A stretch of DNA of 64,000 bases from Pseudomonas anguilliseptica. Its GTDB lineage: Bacteria; Pseudomonadota; Gammaproteobacteria; Pseudomonadales; Pseudomonadaceae. Positions 1 to 8,853 of this stretch are shown here, piece by piece. The translations under genes and the position numbers were made by a program. The notes under the pieces were generated by a model that was not told the DNA's origin, did not search any database, and worked only from the letters and a program-made list of their open reading frames with translations. The DNA lies in the NCBI RefSeq assembly GCF_900105355.1, contig NZ_FNSC01000001.1, positions 1,736,001 through 1,800,000 on the forward strand, given 5' to 3'. Position 1 is the first letter of the stretch, and every line of letters starts with the position of its first letter.

Positions 1-1
1 C

Positions 2-733
2 AATCACTTCGCCGAACTGCAGCAACTCGATCAGAGCTTCGACGATGAAGCGCTGGCGAACCTCGGTATCGACCGCAAGCAGCTGTTGTTACTGGTGCAC
101 AGCGGTTCGCGTGGGCTGGGCGAGGCGATTCTGCGCGAGCAGGTCGACTTGTTCGGTCATCAAGGGTTGGAGGCCGGCTCTGCGGCTTGCGCCCATTACC
201 TGGGACGCCACGATGGCGCCTTGCGCTTCGTCGAGGCCAATCGGCAGCTGATCGCTCGGCGCATGCTCGAACGGCTGCACGCCGAGGGCGGACAGTTACT
301 GGATATCAACCACAACCTGGTATCGCCGGCACATATTGCGGGTCAGGACGGCTGGCTGCACCGCAAGGGCGCCACGCCGTCCGATCAGGGTGTGCTGGTG
401 ATTCCTGGCTCTCGGGGCGATTACAGCTACCTGGTGCAGCCGCTGGCCGACGAGCGCAGCCTGTTGTCTCTGGCCCATGGCGCAGGGCGTAAATGGATGC
501 GCAGTGACTGCAAGGAGCGCCTTGCTACGCGTTACAGCGCCAAGCAACTGGAGCGCACGGCGCTGGGCAGCCGGGTGATTTGTGCTGACCGGGCGCTGAT
601 CTACGAGGAAGCGCCAGAAGCCTACAAGGCCATCGACTCGGTGGTCGGTGCGCTGCGCGAGGCCGGTTTGCTGCGGGTTTTGGCACGGCTGAAGCCGGTA
701 CTGACCTACAAGACACGGGGAGGCTGCTGCTGA
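2..733 (+). CDS. rtcB: RtcB-family RNA ligase, PrfH-associated (5' end outside window)
   Basis: RtcB enzymes are GTP- and metal-dependent ligases that join RNA 3'-phosphate (or 2',3'-cyclic phosphate) ends to 5'-OH ends. The frame is open from base 2, and its first visible residues are the NHFAE metal-site motif. HSGSRG follows at about visible residues 35-40, then an HRKGAT segment near base 360, and HGAGR at 476-490, whose His is the family's GMP-carrying residue. About 243 residues are visible of a family length near 380, so the N-terminal third lies upstream of the window. The stop codon overlaps the ATG of prfH (TGATG), which implies translational coupling. Pairing with prfH marks the RtcB2 subgroup rather than the tRNA-splicing type. 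The family call is certain. The ribosome-repair role is inferred from work on RtcB2-PrfH pairs. Confidence 0.93.
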   Translation, partial: NHFAELQQLDQSFDDEALANLGIDRKQLLLLVHSGSRGLGEAILREQVDLFGHQGLEAGSAACAHYLGRHDGALRFVEANRQLIARRMLERLHAEGGQLLDINHNLVSPAHIAGQDGWLHRKGATPSDQGVLVIPGSRGDYSYLVQPLADERSLLSLAHGAGRKWMRSDCKERLATRYSAKQLERTALGSRVICADRALIYEEAPEAYKAIDSVVGALREAGLLRVLARLKPVLTYKTRGGCC

Positions 734-1350
734 TGATGATCCTTCTGCAATTGTCGGCGGCCCAAGGGCCGCAAGAATGCGCCTTGGCGGTGGCCAAAGC
801 GCTCAAGTGTCTGCTGGGGGAAGCCATAGAGCTGGGCGTCGAGGTGCGGGTGCTGGAGGAGGAAGCCGGCGAACGTCAGGCAACTTTGCTTTCGGTCTTG
901 CTGGCGCTGAGCGGTGAGGCAGCCGAGCAACTGGCGGATGCCTGGAGCGGTTCGCTGCAATGGGTCTGCGTCAGCCCTTATCGGCCGGCGCATCGGCGCA
1001 AGAACTGGTTCTTTGGCGGCGCGCGGTTCGCTGCGCCGCCGGCCCACCTGGAAAGCCAGATCCGTTTCGAAACCCTGCGCTCCTCCGGTCCCGGCGGCCA
1101 GCATGTCAACACCACGGACTCGGCAGTGCGCGCCACTCACGTGGCCAGTGGCATTAGCGTCAAGGTGCAGTCCGAACGCAGTCAGCACGCCAACAAGCGT
1201 CTGGCGTTGATGCTGATCGCTCAAAAGCTAAGTCAGCGTGCGGAGCAGGCACATGGCGACTTGAGGGCCGAACGGCGCCTGTTTCATCATCAGGTGGATA
1301 GGGGCAGCCCGGCACGGATTTTCCGTGGCTTGAGTTTTACATCCGAGTGA
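733..1350 (+). CDS. prfH: Peptide chain release factor homolog PrfH
   Basis: A class-I release-factor paralogue of 205 aa, the usual PrfH length. It keeps the peptidyl-tRNA hydrolysis domain with GGQ at residues 121-123 inside [10 protein letters not shown], followed by a basic C-terminal tail. It lacks the codon-recognition domain of RF1/RF2. PrfH proteins occur next to RtcB2 ligases. Published work proposes that PrfH releases the nascent peptide from ribosomes cut in the 16S decoding centre so that RtcB2 can reseal the rRNA. The start ATG overlaps the rtcB stop codon. A second in-frame ATG follows immediately, so the start could be one codon later. Confidence 0.93.
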   Translation: MMILLQLSAAQGPQECALAVAKALKCLLGEAIELGVEVRVLEEEAGERQATLLSVLLALSGEAAEQLADAWSGSLQWVCVSPYRPAHRRKNWFFGGARFAAPPAHLESQIRFETLRSSGPGGQHVNTTDSAVRATHVASGISVKVQSERSQHANKRLALMLIAQKLSQRAEQAHGDLRAERRLFHHQVDRGSPARIFRGLSFTSE

Positions 1351-1384
1351 TGCGAACGGTACTCGCTTAAAGCCCCGGCATTTG

Positions 1385-1410
1385 CTGTGCTGCTCGTTTG
1401 GGCAGTACAG
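1385..1410 (+). terminator. Possible hairpin after rtcB-prfH
   Basis: An 11-bp stem with two G-U pairs and a GTTT loop (arms 1385-1395 and 1400-1410) lies 35 bases after the prfH stop. There is no T-tract, so it may be a processing or Rho-linked structure rather than an intrinsic terminator. Nothing else is recognised up to 1559. Confidence 0.3.
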
Positions 1411-1559
1411 CCACTACCTGTGCAAGATCAGCTCTTGGCGTCCAGGCACTGCTCTGGCCTAACTGGGCTAGCCATGACAAGTGTGTCGCCTACACTCAAG
1501 CGCTAACTCTCTGGAGTTATCACCTGCGCCGTCGTATCTGGAGCTAAGGTCAAGAACTT

Positions 1560-2330
1560 ATGTGTGCGCGACTATTTGCCAGCCTGCTACTGGGCCTGCT
1601 GTGTTGTCATAGCGCGGTAAGCGAGGAACTGCGGCTGGTTACGGGGGACGACTACGCACCGTTTACCGGGGAAATGCTACCCGCTGGGGGCATGCTCACC
1701 CAGGTTGTTCAAGCGGTGCTGGCGCTGAGCGATATCGACAGCACACTGGACTGGCAGCCTTGGAATCGCGGCTATCTGAAAACTTTACGAGGCGAGTACG
1801 ACGCCACATTTCCCTATGTGCCCACGCCTGAGCGAGAGAAAGAATACATCTACTCGGCACCATTACTGGTGGTTGAGCATCATATTTTCAGTCGTAGTAA
1901 TGATCCCATCGAGGCCTTGGATCCTGAGCAGATTCGGGGGCGGAGCGAGTGCATACCGCTGGGTTGGCAACCCTCTGCTCTGCTCCAGGGATTTCTGGAT
2001 CAGGGGGTTGTGCGACGTCACTCGCCGATAGGCATCAAGGAGTGTGCGAGGCTGGTATTGATTGGCCGTGATGATTTCTTTGTCGCTGATCGACGCCTCG
2101 GTGATACGGCATTGCAGTTGATTGGTGCCAACAATGGCCAGCTACAGCGCTCGGCCGAAATGATCAGTACTAGTTCTCTGCACCTGATCGTGCCGCACAA
2201 TCACCCTCGCGGCTCGCTGATCATCGCGCAGTTCGATGCCGGCCTAGATCGTCTTATGGTCAGCGGTGCTTATCAGCAAGTTATAGAGGGGTATATAGAG
2301 TCTCGGGCGCTGGTGCAGAGCAGCCAGTAG
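1560..2330 (+). CDS. Periplasmic solute-binding protein, SBP_bac_3 type
   Basis: A 256-aa protein with an N-terminal signal peptide (hydrophobic residues about 4-16, likely cleavage near residue 21). It continues with the typical start of family-3 solute-binding proteins (LRLVTGDDYAPFTGE) and a later aromatic stretch (WQPWNRGYLKTLRGEYDATF). Such proteins bind amino acids or related small solutes in the periplasm. No permease or ATPase gene is adjacent, so it is an orphan like the many Pseudomonas 'transporter substrate-binding domain' proteins. The ligand cannot be predicted. AAGG lies about 12 bases before the chosen ATG. Confidence 0.8.
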   Translation: MCARLFASLLLGLLCCHSAVSEELRLVTGDDYAPFTGEMLPAGGMLTQVVQAVLALSDIDSTLDWQPWNRGYLKTLRGEYDATFPYVPTPEREKEYIYSAPLLVVEHHIFSRSNDPIEALDPEQIRGRSECIPLGWQPSALLQGFLDQGVVRRHSPIGIKECARLVLIGRDDFFVADRRLGDTALQLIGANNGQLQRSAEMISTSSLHLIVPHNHPRGSLIIAQFDAGLDRLMVSGAYQQVIEGYIESRALVQSSQ

Positions 2331-2397
2331 CTCGGTGAACCGTCTTGTCGCTGCCCTCTGATGGGTCTTGGTTGGCTCGCGGTCCCTGGCGATGCCG

Positions 2398-2685
2398 TCA
2401 CTCAGCCGGTTTCTTCAGCTTCGGATTAGGAAAAAACTGCACGACTTGCACCTTGGGATCCGCGGCCTTGGGTTTTAGCGCGCTGATATTGACCCGCGTC
2501 GGCAGTTCGCGCGGTACCGAGTTGCCGCGCTCGTCCAGGGTGTCGGCGTAGCCGCAGGCCACGCATTCGCGGTGCGGCACGTCGTCGACATTCCACATCT
2601 GGATCTTGTCCATTTCGCTGCACGCCGGGCAGACCGCCCCGGCGATAAAGCGTTTTGCGCTGACATTCACAGGTACATCTGTCAT
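2398..2685 (-). CDS. yheV: YheV-family zinc-ribbon protein
   Basis: A 95-aa protein with two CxxC knuckles (Cys19/Cys22 and Cys41/Cys44), the pattern of a zinc ribbon, followed by a basic, proline-rich tail. YheV-family proteins have no established function. The gene starts within the prlC stop codon (4-base ATGA overlap), so the two are translationally coupled. Conserved pairing with the oligopeptidase suggests a related housekeeping role, but this is inference. Confidence 0.85.
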   Translation of the reverse strand: MTDVPVNVSAKRFIAGAVCPACSEMDKIQMWNVDDVPHRECVACGYADTLDERGNSVPRELPTRVNISALKPKAADPKVQVVQFFPNPKLKKPAE

Positions 2686-4730
2686 GCGGCCTCCTGGCTC
2701 AAGCCGAGGTGGCGCAGCAGGGCGTCGATGGAGGGTGGGCGGCCACGGAAGTCGACAAACAGCACCATCGGTTCCTGCGAACCGCCGCGAGCCAGGATCG
2801 CCTCACGGAAGGCGCGACCGGTGGCGCTGTTGAATACGCCTTCTTCCTCGAACTTGGAGAAGGCGTCGGCGCTCAGCACTTCGGCCCACTTGTAGCTGTA
2901 GTAACCGGCCGCGTAACCGCCGGCGAAGATGTGCGCGAAGCTGTTGGGGAAGCGGTTGTAGGCCGGCGGACGCAGCACCGAGACTTCCTGGCGGATGCCT
3001 TCGAGGACGTCCAGCACGCTGCGGCCGTCACCGTGGGTGGCGTGCAGTTCGAAGTCGAACAGGCTGAATTCGATCTGCCGCACCATCATCAAGCCGGACT
3101 GGAAGTTCTTCGCCGCCAGCATCTTGTCCAGCAGATCCTGCGGTAGCGGTTCGCCGCTCTCGTAGTGGGCGGAAATCAGCGCCAGGCCCTCGGGCTCCCA
3201 GCACCAGTTCTCCATAAACTGGCTGGGCAGCTCGACCGCATCCCAGGCCACGCCATTGATACCGGACGCCCCGGCGTGTTCGACGCGGGTCAGCAGGTGG
3301 TGCAGGCCGTGGCCGAATTCATGGAACAGAGTGGTGACTTCATCGTGAGTCAACAGCGCCGGCTTGCCGGGGGCGGCTGGGGTGAAGTTGCACACCAGAT
3401 TGGCCACTGGGCTGATCTGCTGACCGGAAGCGTCGCGGCGTTTGTCCCGCGCGCCGTCCATCCAGGCGCCGCCGCGCTTGTTGGCGCGGGCGTAGAGGTC
3501 GAAGAAGAAGCGTCCGACGTGCGCGCCGTTCTCCTTGATTTCGAACAGGCGTACATCCGGGTGCCAGGTGTCGAAACCGCTCAATTCCTCGATCTGGATG
3601 CCGTAAAGCTTTTCGACGATGGCGAACAGGCCGCTGAGCACTTTGTCGATGGGGAAGTAGGCGCGCAGGATCTCCTGGGAAATGCTGTAGCGCTGCTCGC
3701 GCAGTTTCTCGCTGTAGTAGCCGACATCCCAGCTTTGCAGATCGCTGCAGCCCTGTTCCGCGGCGAAGGCTTGCAGCTCGCGTAGGTCCTGCTCGGCAAA
3801 CGGTTTGCCACGCGTGCCGAGATCACGCAGGAAGTGCAGCACCTGATCGGTGGTCTCGGCCATCTTGCTGGCCAGGCTCAGTTCGGCGTAATTGGCAAAA
3901 CCCAACAGCTTGGCCAGCTCCTGACGCAGGGTGAGGATTTCCAGCATCACCGGGCCGTTGTCGTGCTTGCCGGCATTCGGCCCCTGATCGGAGGCGCGGG
4001 TGCAGTAGGCGGCATACAGCTCTTCGCGCAGCGCGCGGTCGTTGGCGTAGGTCATTACCGCGAAATAGCTGGGGAACTCCAGGCTGATCAACCAGCCATC
4101 CAGACCCTTGGCCTCGGCGGCTTGTTTCATCTGCGCCTTGGCCGAATCGGTCAGGCCATCCAGCGCGGCTTCGTCGGTGACATGCTTGGTCCAGGCCTGG
4201 GTGGCATCCAGCAGCTGGTTGGAGAATTTGCTGGCCAGCTCGGAGAGCTTCATCTGAATCTCGCCGTAGCGCTTCTGCTGCTCGTCCGGCAGGTCGATAC
4301 CGGACAGGCGGAAATCACGCAGGGCGTGTTCGAGGATGGTCTTCTGCGCCACGTCGAAGCCGGCGGCTGCAGGGCTCTCGGCCAGCGCCTGATAGGCTTG
4401 AAACAGCGGCTGGTTCTGGCCGATTTCGGTCCAGTATTCGGACAGCTTGGGCAGGCAGGCCTCGTAGGCGGCGCGAAGCTCGGGGCTGTTGCACACCGCA
4501 TTCAGGTGGCTAACCGGGCTCCAGGCCTGGCCCAGGCGTGCGCCCAGCTCATCAAGCGCCAGCACCAGGCTATCCCAGCTCGGTGTGCCAGACTGTTGTT
4601 CAAGCAGCCGGCTCATGGCCGCGCGGTTATCGGCAAGAATGCTGTCCACCGCCGACTCGACATGCTCCGGACGAATGGCGGCATAAGACGGCAGATCGAA
4701 AGCTTGCAGCAGTGGGTTGTTGGCAGTCAC
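2682..4730 (-). CDS. prlC: Oligopeptidase A (M3 metallopeptidase)
   Basis: A cytoplasmic zinc peptidase that degrades short peptides, including cleaved signal peptides. The 682-aa length matches E. coli OpdA/PrlC. The zinc-binding motif HEFGH is at residues 470-474. The start codon is GTG at 4730-4728, followed by TANNPLLQAF, the normal N-terminus of Pseudomonas homologues. It is the first gene of a two-gene operon with yheV. The divergent gene upstream is the gamma-carbonic anhydrase, as in other pseudomonads. Confidence 0.97.
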   Translation of the reverse strand: MTANNPLLQAFDLPSYAAIRPEHVESAVDSILADNRAAMSRLLEQQSGTPSWDSLVLALDELGARLGQAWSPVSHLNAVCNSPELRAAYEACLPKLSEYWTEIGQNQPLFQAYQALAESPAAAGFDVAQKTILEHALRDFRLSGIDLPDEQQKRYGEIQMKLSELASKFSNQLLDATQAWTKHVTDEAALDGLTDSAKAQMKQAAEAKGLDGWLISLEFPSYFAVMTYANDRALREELYAAYCTRASDQGPNAGKHDNGPVMLEILTLRQELAKLLGFANYAELSLASKMAETTDQVLHFLRDLGTRGKPFAEQDLRELQAFAAEQGCSDLQSWDVGYYSEKLREQRYSISQEILRAYFPIDKVLSGLFAIVEKLYGIQIEELSGFDTWHPDVRLFEIKENGAHVGRFFFDLYARANKRGGAWMDGARDKRRDASGQQISPVANLVCNFTPAAPGKPALLTHDEVTTLFHEFGHGLHHLLTRVEHAGASGINGVAWDAVELPSQFMENWCWEPEGLALISAHYESGEPLPQDLLDKMLAAKNFQSGLMMVRQIEFSLFDFELHATHGDGRSVLDVLEGIRQEVSVLRPPAYNRFPNSFAHIFAGGYAAGYYSYKWAEVLSADAFSKFEEEGVFNSATGRAFREAILARGGSQEPMVLFVDFRGRPPSIDALLRHLGLSQEAA

Positions 4731-4902
4731 GACAGGTCACCTGTAACGGAATGGGGTTGCAGCTGTGACCCCGGTGGGCGCAAAAGGCTCCCAGGGACAG
4801 GCTTGAGTGGACACCGCCGTCGAGATAACAGCGCGCATGTCCTGAACATGGGTGCCATCTTAATTACAATCAAGGTCTGACGCAGCCTAAGAGGTTTCTA
4901 TC

Positions 4903-5445
4903 GTGGCGATTCGTACTTATCAACAGTTCACCCCCTTGCTCGGCCCGCGGGCCTTTGTCGATGCCTCGGCCGTGGTTCTCGGCGATGTGGAAATCGGCGC
5001 GGATAGCTCGATCTGGCCGCTGGTGGTGATCCGTGGCGACATGCACAGCATTCGCATTGGCGAGCGCAGCAGCATCCAGGATGGCAGCGTGCTGCACATC
5101 ACCCATGCAGGCCCCTTCAACCCGCGCGGCTACCCGCTGAATATTGGCGACGATGTGACCATCGGCCATAACGTCACCCTGCACGGCTGCAACATCGGCA
5201 ATCGGGTGCTGATCGGCATGGGCAGCATCATCATGGATGGCGTGGTAATCGATGACGAAGTGATGCTCGGCGCCGGTAGCCTGGTGCCGCCGGGCAGCCA
5301 TCTGCAAAGCGGCTATCTGTACGTTGGCAGCCCGGCCAAGCAAGCGCGTGAGCTGAGTGAGAAGGAGCGCAGTTACTTCCGCTACAGCGCCGACAACTAC
5401 GTACGGCTGAAGGATCAGCATCTGATGGAAGGTTACGGCAGCTGA
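4903..5445 (+). CDS. Gamma-class carbonic anhydrase family protein
   Basis: A 180-aa left-handed beta-helix protein of the YrdA/CaiE/PaaY group, built from hexapeptide repeats (IGADSS, IGDDVT, IGHNVT, IGNRVL). Candidate metal-binding histidines are His65/His68, His89 and His94. These proteins form trimers with metal at subunit interfaces. Some hydrate CO2 and many have no demonstrated activity. The start is GTG at 4903, preceded by AGAGGT. The stop overlaps the ATG of the next gene (TGATG), making a coupled pair with the HAD phosphatase. Confidence 0.92.
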   Translation: MAIRTYQQFTPLLGPRAFVDASAVVLGDVEIGADSSIWPLVVIRGDMHSIRIGERSSIQDGSVLHITHAGPFNPRGYPLNIGDDVTIGHNVTLHGCNIGNRVLIGMGSIIMDGVVIDDEVMLGAGSLVPPGSHLQSGYLYVGSPAKQARELSEKERSYFRYSADNYVRLKDQHLMEGYGS

Positions 5446-6116
5446 TGACTCAACCGGCTTTGCATTACTCGAACATCCTGTTTGACCTTGATGGCACCCT
5501 GACCGACCCGCGTGAAGGGATTACCCGCTCGGTGCAGCATGCGCTGGCCAAGCTGGGCATCGATGAGCCTGATCTGCGGGCGCTTGAGCACTATATCGGC
5601 CCGCCGCTGCTGCAGTGCTTTATGCAGACCTACCAGTTCGACGAGGTGACGGCCTGGCAGGCGGTGAACCATTACCGCGAGCGATTCCGTGAAGTGGGTC
5701 TGTATGAGAATCAGCTGTTCGACGGCGTGGGCGAGTTGCTGCAGCTGCTGCAGCTGCTGCAGAGCCAGCAGCGCACGCTGTATGTCGCCACCAGCAAACC
5801 GACGGTGTTTGCCGAGCAGATTGCCCGGCACTTTGGCTTTGCTCAGCACTTCAAGGTGATTTACGGCAGCGAGCTGGACGGCACGCGCACTGACAAGGTC
5901 GAGCTGATCGCCCATCTGCTGGAAAGAGAACAGCTTGCGCCAGAGGCGACGCTGATGATCGGTGATCGCAAGCACGACCTGATCGGCGCCCGGCGCAATG
6001 GCCTGGATGCGGCAGCGGTGGGCTATGGCTTTGGCAGCCTGGCCGAATTGCAGGCCGAGGCGCCGACCTATCACTTCCACAGCCTGGCCGAGTTGCATCA
6101 GGCGTTTGTGGGGTAG
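5445..6116 (+). CDS. HAD hydrolase, phosphoglycolate-phosphatase-like
   Basis: A 223-aa haloacid-dehalogenase-fold protein. Motif I is FDLDGT with nucleophile Asp14 and acid Asp16. Motif II is ATSKP with the conserved Lys, and the metal motif is MIGDRKHD. The helical cap between motifs I and II fits the Gph/pyrophosphatase-like subgroup. The substrate is not determinable from sequence. It is translationally coupled to the carbonic anhydrase gene. The coding sequence contains a short tandem repeat encoding LLQLLQLLQ in the cap region. Confidence 0.9.
   Translation: MTQPALHYSNILFDLDGTLTDPREGITRSVQHALAKLGIDEPDLRALEHYIGPPLLQCFMQTYQFDEVTAWQAVNHYRERFREVGLYENQLFDGVGELLQLLQLLQSQQRTLYVATSKPTVFAEQIARHFGFAQHFKVIYGSELDGTRTDKVELIAHLLEREQLAPEATLMIGDRKHDLIGARRNGLDAAAVGYGFGSLAELQAEAPTYHFHSLAELHQAFVG
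5736..5762 (+). repeat. Three tandem 9-base units inside the HAD gene
   Basis: Three consecutive copies of a nonamer (CTGCTGCAG, first base T in the first copy) encode LLQ three times. Copy-number change by slipped-strand mispairing would stay in frame. Confidence 0.8.
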
Positions 6117-6143
6117 TTGGATGCCTGCTGCGCTCGACACGCG

Positions 6144-6190
6144 TAGGTTGGGGCGGGCGGCGCTCCGCTGAGCTCGGCGAAGCCCAACAA
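6144..6190. repeat. REP-like inverted repeat between convergent genes
   Basis: GTAGGTTGGG at 6144-6153 pairs with CCCAAC at 6183-6188 across a GC-rich middle. This is the style of the Pseudomonas intergenic repeats built on 'GTAGGTTGGG'. It lies between the convergent HAD and DUF1161 genes and may serve as a bidirectional transcript end. Confidence 0.5.
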
Positions 6191-6222
6191 AGCTGGGCGG
6201 ATAGCCTTAGGCTGACGTCTGA

Positions 6223-6453
6223 TCAGCCGTTTTTCTGGTAGATGATCTTCTTGGTGCCGCCGTCGCAGCTGCCGACCACCATATTGGGGTCCTGTGCGTC
6301 TTCGTTGGGCACGATTTCCAGGGTGTAGCTGGCAACACCGGCGGCCTGGATTTTCACTTCAATCTCCGCGCGCAGCTCTTCGCAGGGCTTGGGCGCGGCC
6401 AATAGGCTGGTGCTGAACAGACCAAGCAGCACGGCCAGGGTGAATTTGTTCAT
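6223..6453 (-). CDS. DUF1161 periplasmic protein
   Basis: A 76-aa protein with a cleavable signal peptide (residues 1-19, ending LLAA). A small domain with Cys23 and a second Cys in the GSCDGG segment could form a disulfide. It matches the DUF1161 family of short secreted proteins of unknown function. AAGGAG lies 8 bases before the ATG. It is followed on the same strand by no close gene and preceded by the aminopeptidase gene, an order seen in other pseudomonads. Confidence 0.85.
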   Translation of the reverse strand: MNKFTLAVLLGLFSTSLLAAPKPCEELRAEIEVKIQAAGVASYTLEIVPNEDAQDPNMVVGSCDGGTKKIIYQKNG

Positions 6454-6516
6454 TGCATCGCTCCTTTTGCGTGCACAGAAACTACTTATGTTGGAGTGGG
6501 GCTCGGTACCTAAGTT

Positions 6517-7569
6517 CTAAGAGCCCGGAGATAAGTCGGCCAGCGCCTGATGCCGTTCGCGTTCGGACAGCTTGCCGAGGGCGGCGACGCGCTGATAAAA
6601 GCGCGGCCAGTCGCGCTCAACCTGCTCGAACAGTGCGGCAAAAGCCGGCACCCATTGATCATAGAGGCCAAACGGCAACAGCTTGGCGTTGTTGATCGGT
6701 GCGTTGATCCAGTCGTCGTAACGGCCTTTGCCACCCCACTCGCGGGTGCTGAGCGCATGGTATTCGGCGCGCAGGCGGCTGATCTCAGCCTGCTTGCGGC
6801 TGCGCATCTGCGTGGGCGACAGGTCACTGGCGTAGAGCTGCTGCAGGCGTGTTCGGCTGGCCAGCACCAGGGTGATAAATTGCTCGCGCTGCTGTTCGCC
6901 CTGCGGATCGTTAGGCAGCAGCCCCTGTTTGATGCGCCATTGGCGCAGGCCTTCACGCTCGACAAAGCTGGCGAAGGATTCGTTGAACGCGGTGTCATCC
7001 GCCACATACAACTGCTGGTGCGCCAGCTCGTGGAAAATCACCGCCACCAGGCGTTCATCGCTCCAGCGCAGCATGGTGTTGAGAATCGGGTCATCGAACC
7101 AGCCCAGGGTGGAATAGGCCTCGACACCGCCCATATAGGTATCCAGGCCCTGCTGTTTCAGCAGTGCTGCCGAGCCGCGCGCGCGGCTCTGGTTGTAGAA
7201 ACCGCGATAGGCCACGCAACCGGCGATGGGAAAACAGTGCAGTTCAGGCGATAGGGAAAATTCCGCGGTGGCAAACACATTCCACACCACAAACGGCCGT
7301 TGAATATCGGCGTACAGGCGATAGCTGTCATTGTCAGGCAGGCTCAGCTTGGCGCTGGCGAAATCCCGCGCCTGTTGCGCGAGTGCCAGGCGTTGCTTGA
7401 GTTCGGGGGCGGCAGTCGGGTTCTCCAGCAGCTCGGCAATCGGCTCGCGCGCCTGCAGCAGGTGCAGTTGCCCGCCGGCCAGGTGGCTGTAGTAATCCAG
7501 GGTGCTGCAACCGCTCAGCAGCAGCGCAGCGACCAGCGGAACCCAGCGCCAGAGCAGAGCGTCGAACAT
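6517..7569 (-). CDS. Putative zinc aminopeptidase lipoprotein (PF10023-type)
   Basis: A 350-aa protein with a lipoprotein signal (LLLSGC, lipidated Cys21), so it is probably anchored in the envelope. HELAH at residues 180-184 is a gluzincin-type HExxH zinc motif. The surrounding sequence (TLGWFDDPILNTML upstream, TAFNESFASFVE downstream) is the signature of the 'predicted aminopeptidase' family, in which the downstream Glu would be the third zinc ligand. The activity is predicted from the family, and the substrate is unknown. Confidence 0.85.
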   Translation of the reverse strand: MFDALLWRWVPLVAALLLSGCSTLDYYSHLAGGQLHLLQAREPIAELLENPTAAPELKQRLALAQQARDFASAKLSLPDNDSYRLYADIQRPFVVWNVFATAEFSLSPELHCFPIAGCVAYRGFYNQSRARGSAALLKQQGLDTYMGGVEAYSTLGWFDDPILNTMLRWSDERLVAVIFHELAHQQLYVADDTAFNESFASFVEREGLRQWRIKQGLLPNDPQGEQQREQFITLVLASRTRLQQLYASDLSPTQMRSRKQAEISRLRAEYHALSTREWGGKGRYDDWINAPINNAKLLPFGLYDQWVPAFAALFEQVERDWPRFYQRVAALGKLSERERHQALADLSPGS

Positions 7570-7678
7570 GAATCAGTACCCGTGAGTAAACAGGCTGTCA
7601 CGCTAGCGCATCGGCGCTGCTGCCTCCACCACGGGATCGGCGTAGGCTAGGGTCTGTTGCGATTTATGGAGGTGCCCC

Positions 7679-8098
7679 ATGCGTTATCTGGCTTTGCTTG
7701 GCGCTGTGCTGGTGCTCAGCGCCTGCGCCTCGGCCGTGCCTGATCCTGATCCGAGTCAGGCCTGGGTGGAGCTGCGCAGTAATGCCGGCACCGTGTTGAT
7801 GGCCGATCGGCTTGATGGCCAGCGCCTCAACGATGGTCGTTACTTCCAGGTGCCGGCCGGTGCCCATGAACTGCAGGCGCGCTTTCAGTTCGAGGTGAAC
7901 AGCGGTGGTGGCCTGGATGGCGCCTATGAGCCGCGTCAGGTGACTTGCGAGATTCGCGTGCGGCATGACAACTTCGTGGCCGGCCAGCGCTACCGGCTGG
8001 AGGCCAGGCCCATGCAGATGAAGGCGCAGGCCTGGTTCTATGATGAGCAGCGCAATGTGCTGGCGCGCGGCCAGGTGTTGCGCTGCGGCACGTTTTGA
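7679..8098 (+). CDS. Small lipoprotein, PA0061/PA0062-like
   Basis: A 139-aa protein with a short lipobox signal (LVLSAC) and a beta-rich remainder. The pattern QVPAGAHELQARF resembles the PEGA-like or surface lipoprotein fold of the PA0061/PA0062 family. GGAGG precedes the ATG by 8 bases. The neighbouring aminopeptidase, DUF1161, HAD and carbonic anhydrase genes accompany this lipoprotein in P. aeruginosa as well, which supports the assignment. Function unknown. Confidence 0.75.
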   Translation: MRYLALLGAVLVLSACASAVPDPDPSQAWVELRSNAGTVLMADRLDGQRLNDGRYFQVPAGAHELQARFQFEVNSGGGLDGAYEPRQVTCEIRVRHDNFVAGQRYRLEARPMQMKAQAWFYDEQRNVLARGQVLRCGTF

Positions 8099-8853
8099 TG
8101 GCCCTGGTTAGCCGCGTAATTGTGCCAGCAGCTCGAAGGCATGCAGGCGGTCGGCAAAGTCGTATAGGTCGCAGGTGAAGATCAGTTCATCGGCACCGGT
8201 CTGTTCCAGCAGTACTTCCAGGCGCGCGCGCACCTTGTCCGGGCCGCCAATCATCGCCATGCCGAGGAAGCTGCTGACGGCCTCTTTCTCGTGCGGCAGC
8301 CACAGGCCCTGCATGCTGGTCACCGGCGGTTTCTGCACCAGGCTTTGGCCGCGAATCAGCGCGAGGATGCGCTGGTAAGCCGAGGTGGCCAGGTATTCGG
8401 CCTGTTCATCGCTGTCGGCGGCAATCAGCGGTACGCCGAGCATCACGTAGGGCTTGTCGAGCACCGCCGAGGGTTTGAAGTGGTTGCGGTAGACGCGAAT
8501 CGCTTCATGCATATAGCGCGGCGCGAAGTGCGAGGCGAAGGCGTAGGGCAGGCCCTTTTCGCCCGCCAGTTGAGCGCTGAACAGGCTGGAGCCGAGTAGC
8601 CAGATCGGCACGTTGGTATCGCTGCCGGGCATGGCGATCACCCGTTGATCCGGCGTGCGTGGGCCGAGATAGCGCTGCAGCTCCTCGACATCCATCGGGA
8701 AGTCATCGGCGTTGCCAATCCGGTCGCGACGCAGTGCCTGGGCGGTGAAGTGATCGGCCCCCGGCGCGCGCCCCAGGCCCAGCTCAATGCGCCCAGGATA
8801 TAGCGTGGCCAGGGTGCCGAACTGCTCGGCAATCACCAGCGGTGCATGGTTAG

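Noticed and set aside
3834..4880. A 348-codon plus-strand frame
   Set aside because: Antisense shadow of prlC; composition is low-complexity and no family is recognisable.
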